Below, in pieces: positions 35,722 through 46,682 of a DNA stretch of 64,000 nucleotides. How positions within the stretch are numbered: the first letter of the stretch is position 1; each line of letters starts with the position of its first letter. Under the pieces are notes generated by a model that saw only the letters and a list, made by a program, of their open reading frames with translations, was not told the DNA's origin and made no database searches. A program made the translations under genes and the position numbers. Location of the stretch: the NCBI RefSeq assembly GCF_024868665.1, contig NC_079908.1:3020813-3084812 (forward strand). Reading direction: 5' to 3'. Origin of the DNA: Triplophysa rosa (taxonomy: Eukaryota > Chordata > Actinopteri > Cypriniformes > Nemacheilidae).

Positions 35722-36477
35722 ATGTCCCGCTGTTCTCGTGGGTGCAACGCGCTCATCGAGGAGGGGGACGGACACGATGTCTGCCTCAAGTGTTTGGGTC
35801 TCCGGCATGCTGAGGCAGCCTTTGTGGATACGTCCTGCCCTCACTGCGGGCGAATGGCGATTCAGACGTTGTGGTCACGGGTAGCTGTGTTCTTTTTGGA
35901 AGCAGCCGCCACCTCGTCAGCTTCCCGTCCTAGGATCGCAGCAGCTACGGCCCTGCTGTCCCCGACGGCGAGCGGCGGGGGTGATATGGGGATCTCCATG
36001 AGCGTCAAACCATCAGCCACGGTCTCGCGGACCGCTCACGCCCCGTCTCGCTCGTCTGACCGTCCCCCTCGGAAGTATGTGACGACGATGAGATGTCGCT
36101 TGCAGCATCGGAGGGCGACCAATTGGCATCTGATCCCGACGATTCCTCGGAGCTCCCTCCCTCAGCGGGTCGAGCCCAGGAAGAGGCGGACATCGAGATG
36201 TCAACCATGCTTTCCCGGGCCTTTGAGATCCCGTGCGGCGTCTGCTTCCCAGCAGCCCCGGCCCTCCTTGTCGCCGGCTCCAGCGCCCCCTAGGCAGGCG
36301 GCCTCCTGGAAGAAGACATCGAGGAGGAGACCACCGCCCCGTCAGCAGCCGCCGCAGAAGCAGAAGCGGCCCTGGTGGGAGGACCCCAGGGAGATCGAGT
36401 GTACTATCGGGCCCGCCCCCAGCCATTCCATCGCTGGGCGGTCGGATTGGGACGGTTCCTGCCCCGTCTCAGAATAG
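35722..36477 (+). pseudogene. DIRS gag, internally deleted (copy B2)
   Basis: As at 23295-23948: native Cys-rich N-terminus, frame-shifted middle, native basic tail. Here the gag TGA is replaced by TGG inside the diverged patch, so the frame runs on to 251 codons and a later stop. The central gag region is missing. Confidence 0.75.
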
Positions 36478-36549
36478 TGCCCACATACTCACAAAAAGAG
36501 TTTCCTCTCTCTTTGTGTTGGGATTACAGCCGCTCTCACCCGCTACGCG

Positions 36550-37468
36550 ATGGTGGTCGGCAACTCGACGTTGCGTCACGGCGAGACACAACGTGGAGCA
36601 CACTCAGCAGCCCTCAGCTACGTGATCCAATTCGCCAGACACCCGCCCAAGTTTCAGGGCATCCTCTCAACCTCAGTCAGAGGCAAGGATGCTCCTGTGC
36701 TTCGGGCCAAGGTCGCCACCCTTCTGGCGAAGGAAGCGATCGAGCCCGTCCCTCTAGCCGAGATGTTCAGCGGGTTTTACAGCCTGTACTTCATCGTCCC
36801 CAAGAAAGGCGGGGGGTTGCTCCCCATTCTAGATCTGCGTACCCTGAACAGGCACCTACACAAGCTGCTGTTCAGGATGCTCATGCATAAGCGCATCCTG
36901 ACGTCTATCAGATCAGGTTGACGTCTGCCCCTCAGGTTGATGCACATGCGACCGCTCCAGCACTGGCTACAGAGTCGGGTTCCCTGGAGAGAGTGGCACA
37001 CCTGCAGCAGGCGTATGGTCACCATGCCTTCCTGCCGACGTACCCTAACCCCCTGGTCGTCAATGACCTTTTTGCGGACAGGAGTCCCCCTAGGGCAGGT
37101 CTCAAGGCACGTTGTGGTGACGACGGATGCATCCCTGCAGGGTTGGGGTGCCGTGTGCAACGGGCACGCAGTGTTGGGGTGATGGACGGGCCCCGCCTGC
37201 GCTGGCATATCAACTGCCTAGAGTTGTTGGCTGTGCTACTTGCACTGAGGACAAGCACGTGCTGGTCCGGTCAGACAGCACAACTTCCGCAGCGTATATC
37301 AATCGCCAGGGTGGCATACACTCACGGCAGTTAACACAACTCACCCGGCGCCTCCTTCTCTGGAGTCAGCAGGTGACAACATCCTTGCAAGCCACATACA
37401 TCCCGGGCTACCTGAACCAGACAGCTGACGCGCTCTTTCGTCAGTCGACGCCTCGCGGAGTGTGGTGA
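36550..37468 (+). pseudogene. DIRS reverse transcriptase-RNase H, palm deleted (copy B2)
   Basis: Same lesions as 24124-25042: the fingers IVPKKGGGLLPILDL are present, the YxDD palm is absent, and the RNase H aspartate, glutamate and aspartate landmarks are spread over three frames. Ends with GYLNQTADALFRQSTP, the usual RNase H C-terminus. Confidence 0.8.
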
Positions 37469-37685
37469 CTCCATCCCATGCATTCCGGCTCATATGGGAG
37501 CAGTTCGGCCTCCCCGGACTCCACCAATTGCCCGCTTTAGTACTCCCTGACCGAGGGTCCCCTCGGCACAAATGCCTCAGCGCACAGCTGGCCGTGGGAC
37601 AAGTGGAAGTACGCCTTCCCCCCAGTGAGCCTCATTGCACAGGTTCTGTGCAAGGTCAGGGAAGAGGAGCATCAAGTGTTACTAG

Positions 37686-38759
37686 TTGCGCACCCTACTG
37701 GCCCAACCGGACTTGGATCTCAGAGCTGATGCTTCTGACGACAACTCCCCCCTGGCCGATTACCCTGACGAAGGACCTTCTTTCGCAGGAGAAGGGCACA
37801 TTGTGGCACCCGAGACCAGATCTCTGGAACCTCCATGTCTGGCTCCTGGACGGGAAGAGGAGATCCTGAGTGGCCTACCCCCAGCGGTGGTTGAGACCAT
37901 AACTCAGGTTAGGGCCCCTGCCACTAGGCGGCTGTACGCCTTTAAGTGGCACCTCTTCTCGTCCTGGTGTTCTTCTCGAGGAGAAGACCCACAGAGATGC
38001 TCGATCGGGAACGTGCTGTCCTACCTACAAGAGAGACTTGAGAGAAATCTCTCCCCTTCCACACTGAAAGTGTATGTAGCCGCACATCACGAACCAGTTG
38101 CTGGCAAGTCTCTAGGACAGCACGACCTGGTCATTAGATTCCTAAGGGGAGCGAGAAGGCTGAATCCGCCTCTTCCGCGCTCCGTACCCTCTTGGGACCT
38201 TGAAGTGGTCCTGGCGGGCCTCCAGAGGCCCCCCTTCGAGCCCCTGGGAGAGGCCGCTCTTTCTCATCTTACAATGAAGACGACCCTCCTGGTGGCGCTC
38301 ACCTCCATCAAGAGGGTAGGGGACCTACAAGCATTCTCTGTGTCCACAGATTGATTAGAATTCGGGCCTGGGGATTCTCACGTGATCCTGAGACCACGGC
38401 CTGGCTACGTGCCCAAAGTTCCCACCACTCCCTTTCGGGACCAGGTGGTGAACTTGCAGGCGCTCCCCACTGGGGAGGAAGACCCAACCCCATCCATGTT
38501 GTGTCCAGTACGTGCATTGCGCCTCTACTTGGACCGCACGCAGAGCTTCAGAAGCTCTGAGCAGCTTTTTGTCTGTTTTGGAGGTCAGAAGATGGGGAGG
38601 GCTGTCTCCAGACAGAGACTGGCGCACTGGATTGTGGACGCCATCGCTACGGCGTACCGATCTCAAGATTTCCCATGCCCATTGGCAGTGAGGGCACACT
38701 CCACCCGCCTGCGAAAGCGCCTTCCCCCTCCCTTCTTCCCCCCACCGGGTGAAGAATAG
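37686..38759 (+). pseudogene. DIRS tyrosine recombinase, catalytic tyrosine lost
   Basis: The N-terminal core-binding region is open from 37686. The first catalytic Arg sits in the IKRVGDLQAF segment near 38311-38334. A TGA at 38352-38354 interrupts the frame just before LEFGPGDSHVILRPRPGYVP. The frame resumes to AHSTR (the His-x-x-Arg box, near 38695), then a deletion relative to the copy at 54490-54819 removes the region holding the catalytic Tyr. The C-terminus is replaced by Leu/Pro-rich junk ending at 38759. It is inactive as a strand-transfer enzyme. Confidence 0.8.
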
Positions 38760-39362
38760 GCATTCCATCCATCACTAAGCACTTTCCTGGGGGCCGGGCT
38801 GGGCAGAGCAGCCCTGCCTCTTTAGGCCGGGTACCAGCTGAGTTATCTACCACATAGTTCTAACCGGACCTAGTGCTCCAGACGTGATAACCCCCCCCCA
38901 ATGGGTGGTTCCATCTGATGTATCCTCATGAGTGGTTCCCACCTCGGCAATCCATGACCTCCCTAGGTGGACTTCCACCTTGCGGTTAATTCCTTCAGTC
39001 CGCACATTTTTCCCATGAGTTCTCCCCTGATGGCGAGACCATGTTGGTGTCTCCACTAAACTCCTCCCTATGGTAGGAAGTGGTCTCTGTAGCGCATTTC
39101 CTCAGTGAGGAAATAACGCTTACCCAGTGGCCCTTACGGTGCCGGGCGGCTTCTCGCTTTTAGAGAAACAAGGCCTCCGCCTTGATGGCCGGTGGTAGGG
39201 GGATTCCCACCTTTTTAGTAAAAGCTCTGGGACTCCCCTACCCTCTCCACTGGATGGTCACAATTTTTGCGATGGCACTCACGTCTGACACGCCTAGGCC
39301 AGTCAGCGTCGCCTCGCTAGAGATTGTGACGCGGCACAGGGCAGTGGCATTTTCCAGAGTAA
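38760..39362. other. DIRS 3' untranslated region (copy B2)
   Basis: Collinear with 54900-55511 of the other DIRS copy (shared landmarks GGCATTCCATCCATCACTAA and CCGGACCTAGTGCTCCAGAC). Frames here on both strands are not genes. Confidence 0.7.
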
Positions 39363-39968
39363 CCCCATCTGTCGGTTCAACACATCATCGAGAGACCAAC
39401 AGAAAGGGAACGTCTTGGTTACGTATGTAACCTCTATTCCCTGATGGAGGGAACGAGACATTGTGTCCTTCATGCCACAATGCTGGCCGCCCACCGCAGT
39501 GGTCAAGGAATGCTCTCAGGCTCCTCAGCCCAAAAGGTGAATGAATGAGCACGCTGTCTTCCTTTTATATCCGGATATCCAGGGCGGAGTCCGGCATTAA
39601 AATTTCATTCGCCAATTTCATTGGCCTTTTCAAAATAGTCAGAAGATGATAGGTTCTCAAGACAAACCCCATCTGTCGGTTCAACACATCATCGAGAGAC
39701 CGACAGAAAGGGAACGTCTTGGTTACGTATGTAACCTCTGTTCCCTGATGGAGGGAACGAGACGTTGTGTCCTTCATGCCACAATGCTGGCCGCCCACCG
39801 CAGTGGTCGAGGAATGCTCTCAGGCTCCTCACCAAAAGGTGAATGAATGAGCACGCTGTCTTCCTTTTATATCCGGATATCCAGGGCGGAGTCCGGCATT
39901 AAAATTTCATTCGCCAATTTCATTGGCCTTTTCAAAATAGTCAGAAGATGATAGGTTCTCAAGACAAA
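39363..39968. repeat. Tandem duplication of DIRS internal complementary region plus right terminal repeat
   Basis: Two direct units of 304 and 302 bp (39363-39666 and 39667-39968) each start CCCCATCTGTCGGTTCAACA. Each contains the end-to-end junction GACAGAAAGGG-AACGTCTTGG and the inverse of the left terminal repeat. The DIRS copy at 52040-55895 has this unit only once (55512-55819). The second unit lacks CAGCC where the first has it (near 39530), so the units have begun to diverge. Confidence 0.85.
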
Positions 39969-40043
39969 CCCCATCTGTCGGTTCAACACGACGTCTCATT
40001 CCCTCCATCAGGGAACAGAGGTTACATACGTAACCAAGATGTT

Positions 40044-42820
40044 ATTTAACACAAACCCCTTCAAAGTCCAAATGACACATCAAGAAAAGACGCCGTCACA
40101 CTTGAATTTGCGTTCCATTGCCTTCCATTTATACACATGCAAATGCGTCAGACCAGAAACGCAAGCCCGTCCAAAGATATTTTGCATTTCGCTGCATAGC
40201 AAAGTTCAAGTTTGGTGAACTCTGACCTACAAATTCGCATCACGTGAGTGCGTGAGACCAAAAGCAGATCAAAACGTCACAGCGTGACCTCTCGGTACAG
40301 AAATGTAACCTCTCTGTACAGAAACGTAAAAGACGGAGCAATCGATCCCGCCCATTTTTGCAACACCGTCTGAACAAATTTTGCATGCTCAAAGTTTAAT
40401 CTGACCACGGCATGAACCAGAAAGAATATACGGTATTGTACATATCTAAATGAAATATGTAATAAGTCTGAGTTTAATGCAGTCTGTGAGCAAACGTCAG
40501 ATGTATACATGTTTTAAAGCATCATCACCAACAGAGGTCATGTAATGAGGAATAAAATTATCCTTGTCCCTTTTAGATAAAAAATGTATGTAATTACATA
40601 ATAATATAAAGACAATAATGATGAAAGAACACATTTAGTTCACATTTTTCCCCAGTCATTTACAACATTTCTAAACATCAGAAGAACTATTTGAGTAAAA
40701 TTAGTGAATGATGAGTAAGCTCAGCAAAGCTTTGATACAAGTTTGCGACAGCCACAAGAAAAAGTCTAATAGAGAAAATATTTCTGATAGATTTTAAAAC
40801 TGTTGCTACAGACTTCATGTTGGTGCATGGCACCGTTGTTTATCTTTTACTCATCTTTGCTTTTTACAACGTCGAGGCTGTCAAACTGTTGCCGATAACT
40901 GATCTCCTCCTGGGCTGTTTGAAATACAACATTAATGTGTGTCCTTAACTGAACATAAAATGTGTTGTTTTTAGCATAACTGTTTTTAGAGTGTATAAAA
41001 GTGGCAGACTTCCTCTAGCATCCCTCCTCCTGCCCATCTACTCCTGCTTTGTTCTAATTCTTCCTCTGTGCAGTTTTGTTATAAGGGAGGTTCATTTTGG
41101 AGCTCAAGCCGAGCCTCGGGTTCGAGCCCCCTTCAAGGACAGCAAGCCAAGTTTGTTTTTATTATCTATAATGGGTAGGCAAACTTGTGAAAAAATAATT
41201 TAATCAATTTGGTATCTTCTATTTTTGGCTAAAGACTTGTTATGTTCCTTAATTTTGACTAAACTATCACATATAGATGTGTGTTTTGCACACTAGCTTA
41301 TAGATACCACTCATAATAAAAGCAACACAACTTCAATTTTGACAGTCATAATATTTCTAATCAAAAAGGTACAAATCTAAAAAATAAGTTGATAAAACGT
41401 ATACGTAAAGTTGTAGTTAATAATTTGAATTAAATAAAATAAAAAGTATGATGAAAGTACGATATGACCACAGGCCATCTGTCCGAGATGCTGAGATATG
41501 CTCTAGCTGCTCCACAAACTACATAGGACAAGAAAGCTTGAAGAATGGATAGATAGAAGATATGACCTTTAAGTTAAATAAATGGTTACTTGAGTTCAAA
41601 TAGTGCTACAGTAGGTTTCAGCATTCCATCGATACAAGTTTTGAGGGGACTCAAGGGGAATGAAAACAACATGTAGATGATCCAATCAAACATGGCAGTG
41701 ATGGAGCTCACAATATTTGCCTTCAGTCTGGGTCAGGTCAACTCCCACCATTGTGTTTGCTGTCCTCTGTGAATAGCTTGTCTCGCCTTCATGCACTCTA
41801 GCAGAAAGCAGATGTTTATGCTGAATAGCAGCACTAATGGCTTCCTTTGTTTTTCTGAATATTGTTTGGCTTCCAAACATCCCTTAGCCCAACAACCCAC
41901 CTACCTTGAACCCAGGTTCCTGAATTACCAACTCATACATCCTAACATCATGCAAAGATCTTTAATGACTGCGTTTACTGAATCAATAAACTGAGTCAAA
42001 CTAGAAAACTAAACCTTTTTTTAATGTAGGTGCAAATGCAAAAAGTTAGTTGAGTCTGATAAATGGGGTGTTCTTACATAGAATAAACCGATTTTACCAT
42101 GCATACCCTTAGTAATTAGAAATATAAACATCTAAAGGTGTTGTATTGTAAACACAGTGTATTCTATCTAGGTGCCCCAAATAGAACATATTATGTCAAG
42201 ACTTCATTTGTCAAGGTTCTGTTAAAGAGAGTAATTGCTGGGCAAACCAGTGTAATCAAAATCTGCCCTGAGGTGAAGTAGAATTGGACATTTCTAGCAC
42301 TTCATTTAGGAAACACTAAACAGACACATGAATATAATGTTTGGAACAACCAGAGCATTTTTTAACTGTATTACATAGGTTGGGTTGTGTAAGCCTACAT
42401 GCCTCACAAATGTGTAGGTGTTCACAAACTAAAAATGAAATTATTTTATTAGTGTATAATCAAGGGATAATATATTGAGAGATAGAGAGAAGCAGAAAGA
42501 TAACACTGGTGAGATATTTTTAGCTGTTTTTCAGGAAGCCGGTGTGATACACCTCCACTTGAATGTGTCATATCGTTTTCTCCTGCGGGCATATGTATGC
42601 GACATAGTTGCTGCTGTGTAGGTTGTTGACCATTCCACTGCCTGTCACCACATGGTGACAAAACAAACAGAAGTAAGTAGCTTTATTCTCTGTTTATCTC
42701 AGAAAAAAATACTTTATAATTTACAATTTTATTATTAATTTGATATCAATTATAAATTCTACACATTACATTTAATGCACTTAAGCTCGTTCTGCAATCT
42801 CAATTTAGTTGACAATATCT
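40044..42820. other. Unique non-coding stretch
   Basis: No gene supported. Contains a two-unit 21-bp tandem repeat near 40289-40330 (CGGTACAGAAATGTAAC and CTGTACAGAAACGTAAA). Frames at 40277-40510, 40991-41203 and 41686-41994 are short and lack coding character. Confidence 0.5.
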
Positions 42821-42853
42821 GAAAAGGGAGTTCAGTATCTGAACTCCCTTTTC
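42821..42853. repeat. Perfect 15-bp hairpin beside an LTR insertion
   Basis: GAAAAGGGAGTTCAG, a TAT loop, then its exact inverse. The flanking GACAATATCT also pairs with AGATATTGTC at 42858-42867, which overlaps the target duplication and the first 4 bases of the LTR. It is not followed by a gene, so it is not annotated as a terminator. Confidence 0.7.
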
Positions 42854-42863
42854 TGTGAGATAT

Positions 42864-43439
42864 TGTCACGGTCCTGCATTCTTGGTTCTGTATTTCTAGT
42901 CATGTGGCAGGATTGGGACAGAGCCCTTAGGTTTTATGTGAGAAAGCCATGAGTTGTTTATGTTTTTTTACTTATCATGTGTTTTCTCGTGTCTCGTCAT
43001 TGGCCCCGCCCCTCTCGTTTCATGTATTGCTTCCCTGCCGTGTCTAATGTTTCTCACCTGCCCTGTGTCATTATCCCTCGTTTGTCTCTCCTATAAATGC
43101 CCTCATGTTTCTTTGTCCTGTGCTTGTGGATTGTAATGTGTACCTTGTACTTCGTGCCTTGTATCGTGAGATCCTGTTCATTGTCCGAAACCTGTGCCTT
43201 GTTTGTTTGTTTATTTAATTACCTTACCCTGCCTTGACGTTGTGTCGTATTTTAGTTCGAGAGATTTTTGCCCCATGGAGGGAAGTGTTTATTGTCATGT
43301 TTTGCATTTTAGTTCGCCCTTGTTCTGTGATCCCCATCGTGGGTTTTTGTTTTGTCTTTTGTATTTATAATTAAAGTTTTGTTAACCCCTTCAACCCCGC
43401 TGCTTGCGCTTGGGTTCTTCCCCTCCGTGATCCCTGTCA
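42864..43439 (+). repeat. 5' LTR
   Basis: Contains TATAAA at 43092-43097 as a probable promoter and ATTAAAG near 43372 as a probable polyadenylation signal. Confidence 0.85.
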
Positions 43440-43474
43440 GAATCCACGAGCCACCATCGAACCCAGCGGGCAGC

Positions 43475-43973
43475 ATGGAGGAGACGGACGAGGCGTTTAG
43501 GAGTCGCCAGGCTCACACCTTGTTTGGCTTTCGCCAGAAAGCCACCCCCGTGAAGACCTTCGCCACGGACTTCCTCTCCACAGCGCCACTCAGGGTTCGA
43601 CGAGGCGGAGTTGAAGGTTATCTTCAACAGCTGCCTCGACGAACCCTTTGAGCCTGCGGAGATGCACAGGATGAGGCCCCTGGGCTTCGTCAGCTCCAGA
43701 TCGCGATGGATCGCGAGGAGTCCAGGGGACTGTCCGTGGCGGGGTCTTCTATGGGGCTGGCGACGATCCCGGAGGGCCAGACCCTGCAGCTCGGGGTCGT
43801 GGGCCTCTCCGCACCCTCCACTTCGTCCGATGCAGCCTCTCCACCACCGGCTAGCCTACGCGGCAGGCGTGGAGCGGAGGGAGTCATGGGACTCCCCGTC
43901 CGACTCCTCTAGCACGGAGCTAGTCGTTCCCCCCATCGCTTCCCAGCAACCGGCCACATGTCCTGTGGGCTAG
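43475..43973 (+). pseudogene. Broken gag-position frame of the pol-less LTR element
   Basis: The ATG after the leader opens MEETDEAFRSRQAHTLFGFR in one frame, which runs out at 43651. Coding character then passes to an overlapping frame (KVIFNSCLDEPFEPAEMHRM from 43611), and a third frame (MDREESRGLSVAGSSMGL from 43706) continues to 43912. At least two frameshifts are implied. No protease, zinc knuckle or polymerase motif is seen, and it shows no clear similarity to the 157-codon ORF of its relative at 6366. Confidence 0.5.
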
Positions 43974-44014
43974 TCCAGGAAAAAGGACGGGAGGGGGAAG
44001 GACGTGGAGGGGGA

Positions 44015-44420
44015 AGTCCAGTCCGGTGCAGCCGGTGTCTAGTCCGGCGCAGCCGGCGTCCAGTCCAGTATACAGTCCGGTGCAGCCGGCATCCAGTCCG
44101 GTGCAGTCAGTGATCCAGCCGGCGTCCCAGCCGGTGATCCAGCCGTCGTCCCAATCGGTGATCCAGCCGGCGTCCAGTCCGGTGCAGCAGCCGATGTCCA
44201 GTCCAGTCCGGTGCAGCCGGCGTCCAGTCCGACATCCCGTCCGGTGTCCAGCCCGGTGTCCCAGCCGGTGATCCAGTAGGCATCCCAGCCGGTGCTCCAG
44301 CCGGTGATCCAACCGGCGTCCAGTCCGGTGCAGCAGCCGATGTCCAGTCCAGTCCAGTGTCCAGTCCGGTACAGCGGGCGTCCCAGCCGGTGCAGCAGCT
44401 GGCGTCCCAGCCGGACTTCC
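44015..44420. repeat. GC-rich minisatellite inside the LTR element
   Basis: About twenty imperfect units near 21 bp built from CCAGTCCGGTGCAGCCGG and the variant CCAGCCGGTGATCCAGCCGG. The plus frame 44026-44271 reads SSPVQPASSPVQ-like repeats and the minus frames are Asp/Gly/Thr-rich. Long open frames on both strands here are a product of the repeat. Confidence 0.85.
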
Positions 44421-44743
44421 AGCCGGGTCCCAGCCTTGTCCTGCCGACGTTCCAGTCGGCGGTTCCCCCCAGGACTTCCTCCCCTAAGTCCCACAGGACT
44501 CCGCGCCCTCGAGCGCAGCCAGGGACTAGGACTGTTCCCCCCACAAGCCCTTGTCTGTCCCCAACCCCCTCCCATGTTTGTTATTTTTAATGAGTCACCC
44601 CAACCCCATGGTCTTGTTTTCTTGTATGCCCCTTGTCATGTTCACCATGTTTGTCTGGTTCCTGTCTTTGTCCCAGTCTGTCATGTCTTGTTTGTCAACC
44701 CCTTGGTGAACACCTGGGGGTGTTCATTAAGGGGGGGGGGCTC

Positions 44744-45317
44744 TGTCACGGTCCTGCATTCTTGGTTCTGTATTTCTAGTCATGTGGCAGGGTCGGGACG
44801 GAGCCCTTAGGTTTTATGTGAGAAAGCCATAAGTTGTTTGTTTTTTTACTTCTCATGTGTTTTCTCGTGTCTCATCATTGGCCCCGCCCCTCTCGTTTCA
44901 TGTATTGGTTCCCTGCTGTGTCTAATGTTTCTCACCTGCCCTGTGTCATTATCCCTCTCTTGTCTCTCCTATAAATGCCCTCATGTTTCTTTGTCCTGTG
45001 CTCGTGGATTGTACTGTGTACCTTGTACTTCGTGCCTTGTATTGTGAATTCCTGTTCGTTGTCCGAAACCTGTGCCTTGTTTGTTTGTTTATTTAATTAC
45101 CTTACCCTGCCTTGACGTTGTGTCGTATTTTAGTTCGAGAGATTTTTGCCCCATCAAGGGAAGTGTTTATTTTCATGTTTTGCATTTTAGTTCGCCCTTG
45201 TTCTGTGATCCCCATCGTGGGTTTTTGTTTTGTCTTTTGTATTTATAATTAAAGTTTTGTTAACCCCTTCAACCCCGCTGCCTGCACTTGGTTTCTTCCC
45301 CTCCGTGATCCCTGTCA
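44744..45317 (+). repeat. 3' LTR
   Basis: Near-copy of the 5' LTR with the same termini and TATAAA box. It is flanked by GATAT on its right. Confidence 0.85.
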
Positions 45318-45322
45318 GATAT

Positions 45323-45767
45323 AAGCTTTTGCCTAACTTAGGCACTTTTCATACTATTTATAAAATTTATGAATTAATAACGTATACACATTATTTTTAG
45401 ACTTTACTTTTGCTTATAAGATAATTAAAACAGTGGCAAAAACATAACAAGATGTAATGTTACAGGGTGGGAATAGAGAATCAAATTAAAGCTATGCTTA
45501 GTAAGGTTTGACAGTACATTGTATACAGTACATAGGGGTGGTTTCTCATACAGGGCTTAAAGGAATAGTTCACCCAAAAATGGTCCCCATTGATTTGACC
45601 ATAGAAATTTTTATTTCTACTTTACCATGGAAAGTCTTTAAAATGCTTTAGCTGTCTAAACTAAACACAATTTGCAATGACATAGCTTTAAATATATCAG
45701 TGCTATTGTTTTGTCTCAAAATGCTTTTTGAAAGGCATGTTTGTATATACTACTTAAATGTCCTCAT
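45323..45767. other. Short unique stretch with a repeat fragment
   Basis: AT-rich. AAAGGAATAGTTCACCCAAA near 45560 is the end of a common fish repeat also seen in the fold-back element at 29283. No gene seen. Confidence 0.5.
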
Positions 45768-46682
45768 TTAAAGGTGCAGTTCTTGATTAACAGCGGCCAC
45801 TAGTGTTGTATTATAGATTTGCCATGAATCGCTCAGTCCAAACACGATGGTGGCCACCACAATACAAAAAGATGTCGTTCTCATCTTGACGCAGGGAAGA
45901 GATTTTGCGGGCATTAGAATGACTGTAGAAAGAGCTATGTCTTGTGTATTACATAAAATAAAAGGTTTGTGGATTTTAAGGATAAAAGTCAGGCAGGAGC
46001 TAGGACCTGTGCTAATATTATAAAGACTTTCCAGCAGAGATGCGTTAGGACCCACGGTACTAAGGCTTTTAGCAGATATACTCACAGATATCTATGGAGA
46101 TACTTTTCAGCAGAGAGACGTTGGAGAGAAAGATCGTCTTAAAATCACCCCCGAGGAGGTTGCTTTGATTCGGATCAGTATGTGACCAAGATATGTTGTT
46201 GTTGTAATATTATCTGTGTGACGGAGCAGTTTTGAGCGTCGTTGTTTATCTGGAACTGCTTTAATATTGTACTAGTCCAGATACTGGAGAGAGAGTTAGA
46301 GCGCGTTTTACTCTTTTACTCAATGATGAATAAACTTTCAGTTAATCCGCGGGTCACATGCGTTCCGCACCGGAGAGCACGATCCGTACAGATCACGGAT
46401 CATCCCGCGGTCCTTTTCACCACTATACCACAGTGGAGAGGAAGAGAAAGTGCGTGTTGTAGAGTTGTTTGTCCGTTTACGGCTGCTGTACAAAACATGG
46501 CGGCGAATTCAATGTATGTAGGGCCGCTCTGTATGTAGATATAAACAGCTTATTCTAAGGTATTACAAACATAATGGTTCATTACGTAAGGTGTGAAGAA
46601 ACACCTCTGAAGAAATAGTTTTGTATATTATATTGCATTTCCGTCAATAGATCCTCCTAAAAATGCCGTATTGTTCCTTTAA
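45768..46682. mobile_element. Non-autonomous DNA transposon of a common fish type
   Basis: The ends are TTAAAGGTGCAG (45768) and GTTCCTTTAA (to 46682), inverse over TTAAAGG. Interior landmarks such as AAAACATGGCGGCGAATTC and GTATGTAGGGCCGCTCTG match a widespread teleost repeat in my recollection. No transposase ORF; the frames at 45768-46085 (minus) and 46242-46538 (plus) are within it and not genes. Confidence 0.5.

Larger units (their letters stand above)
31456..38084. repeat. Segment B, second and longer copy
   Basis: Matches 19029-25658. Beyond 38084 it continues into the rest of the DIRS element to 40043. Differences from B1 outside the 36300-36414 patch are few, for example near 32118 (GCCGCCC for GCCTCCC), 33178 and 34600. 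Confidence 0.9.
35367..40043 (+). mobile_element. DIRS-type tyrosine-recombinase retrotransposon, full ends, dead (copy B2)
   Basis: Architecture in order: left inverted terminal repeat (35367-35531), gag remnant, RT-RNase H remnant, tyrosine recombinase remnant, 3' untranslated region, internal complementary region plus right terminal repeat present twice in tandem (39363-39968), and a final right end (39969-40043) closing AACCAAGATGTT. The inverted ends and internal complementary region are the hallmark of DIRS elements, which integrate by a tyrosine recombinase and make no target duplication; none is seen. Deletions in gag, the RT palm and the recombinase C-terminus make it non-autonomous. 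Confidence 0.9.
42864..45317 (+). mobile_element. Complete non-autonomous LTR retrotransposon with 5-bp target-site duplication
   Basis: 5' LTR 42864-43439 (576 bp) and 3' LTR 44744-45317 (574 bp) both begin TGTCACGG and end CCCTGTCA. The element is flanked by GATAT at 42859-42863 and 45318-45322. A purine tract (AAGGGGGGGGGGCTC, from 44729) precedes the 3' LTR. The 1.3-kb interior has a broken gag-position frame and a Ser/Pro/Val/Gln-coding minisatellite but no pol. The LTRs differ at roughly 25 positions by eye (about 4%), so the insertion is not very recent. Same family as 6278-7523 by leader and LTR 3' end. No TGG-starting primer-binding site is evident. Confidence 0.9.

Noticed and set aside
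39363..39968. CRISPR-like array suggested by regular 300-bp repeats
   Set aside because: The units are DIRS ends with no short repeat-spacer pattern, and the DNA is eukaryotic.
42821..42853. Transcription terminator hairpin
   Set aside because: No gene ends upstream and intrinsic terminators of this kind are not a feature of vertebrate polymerase II genes.
44039..44575. 178- and 145-codon minus ORFs rich in Asp/Gly/Thr
   Set aside because: They arise from reading the 21-bp minisatellite on the other strand.
45768..46538. 105-codon minus and 98-codon plus frames
   Set aside because: Both lie inside a common non-autonomous DNA transposon.
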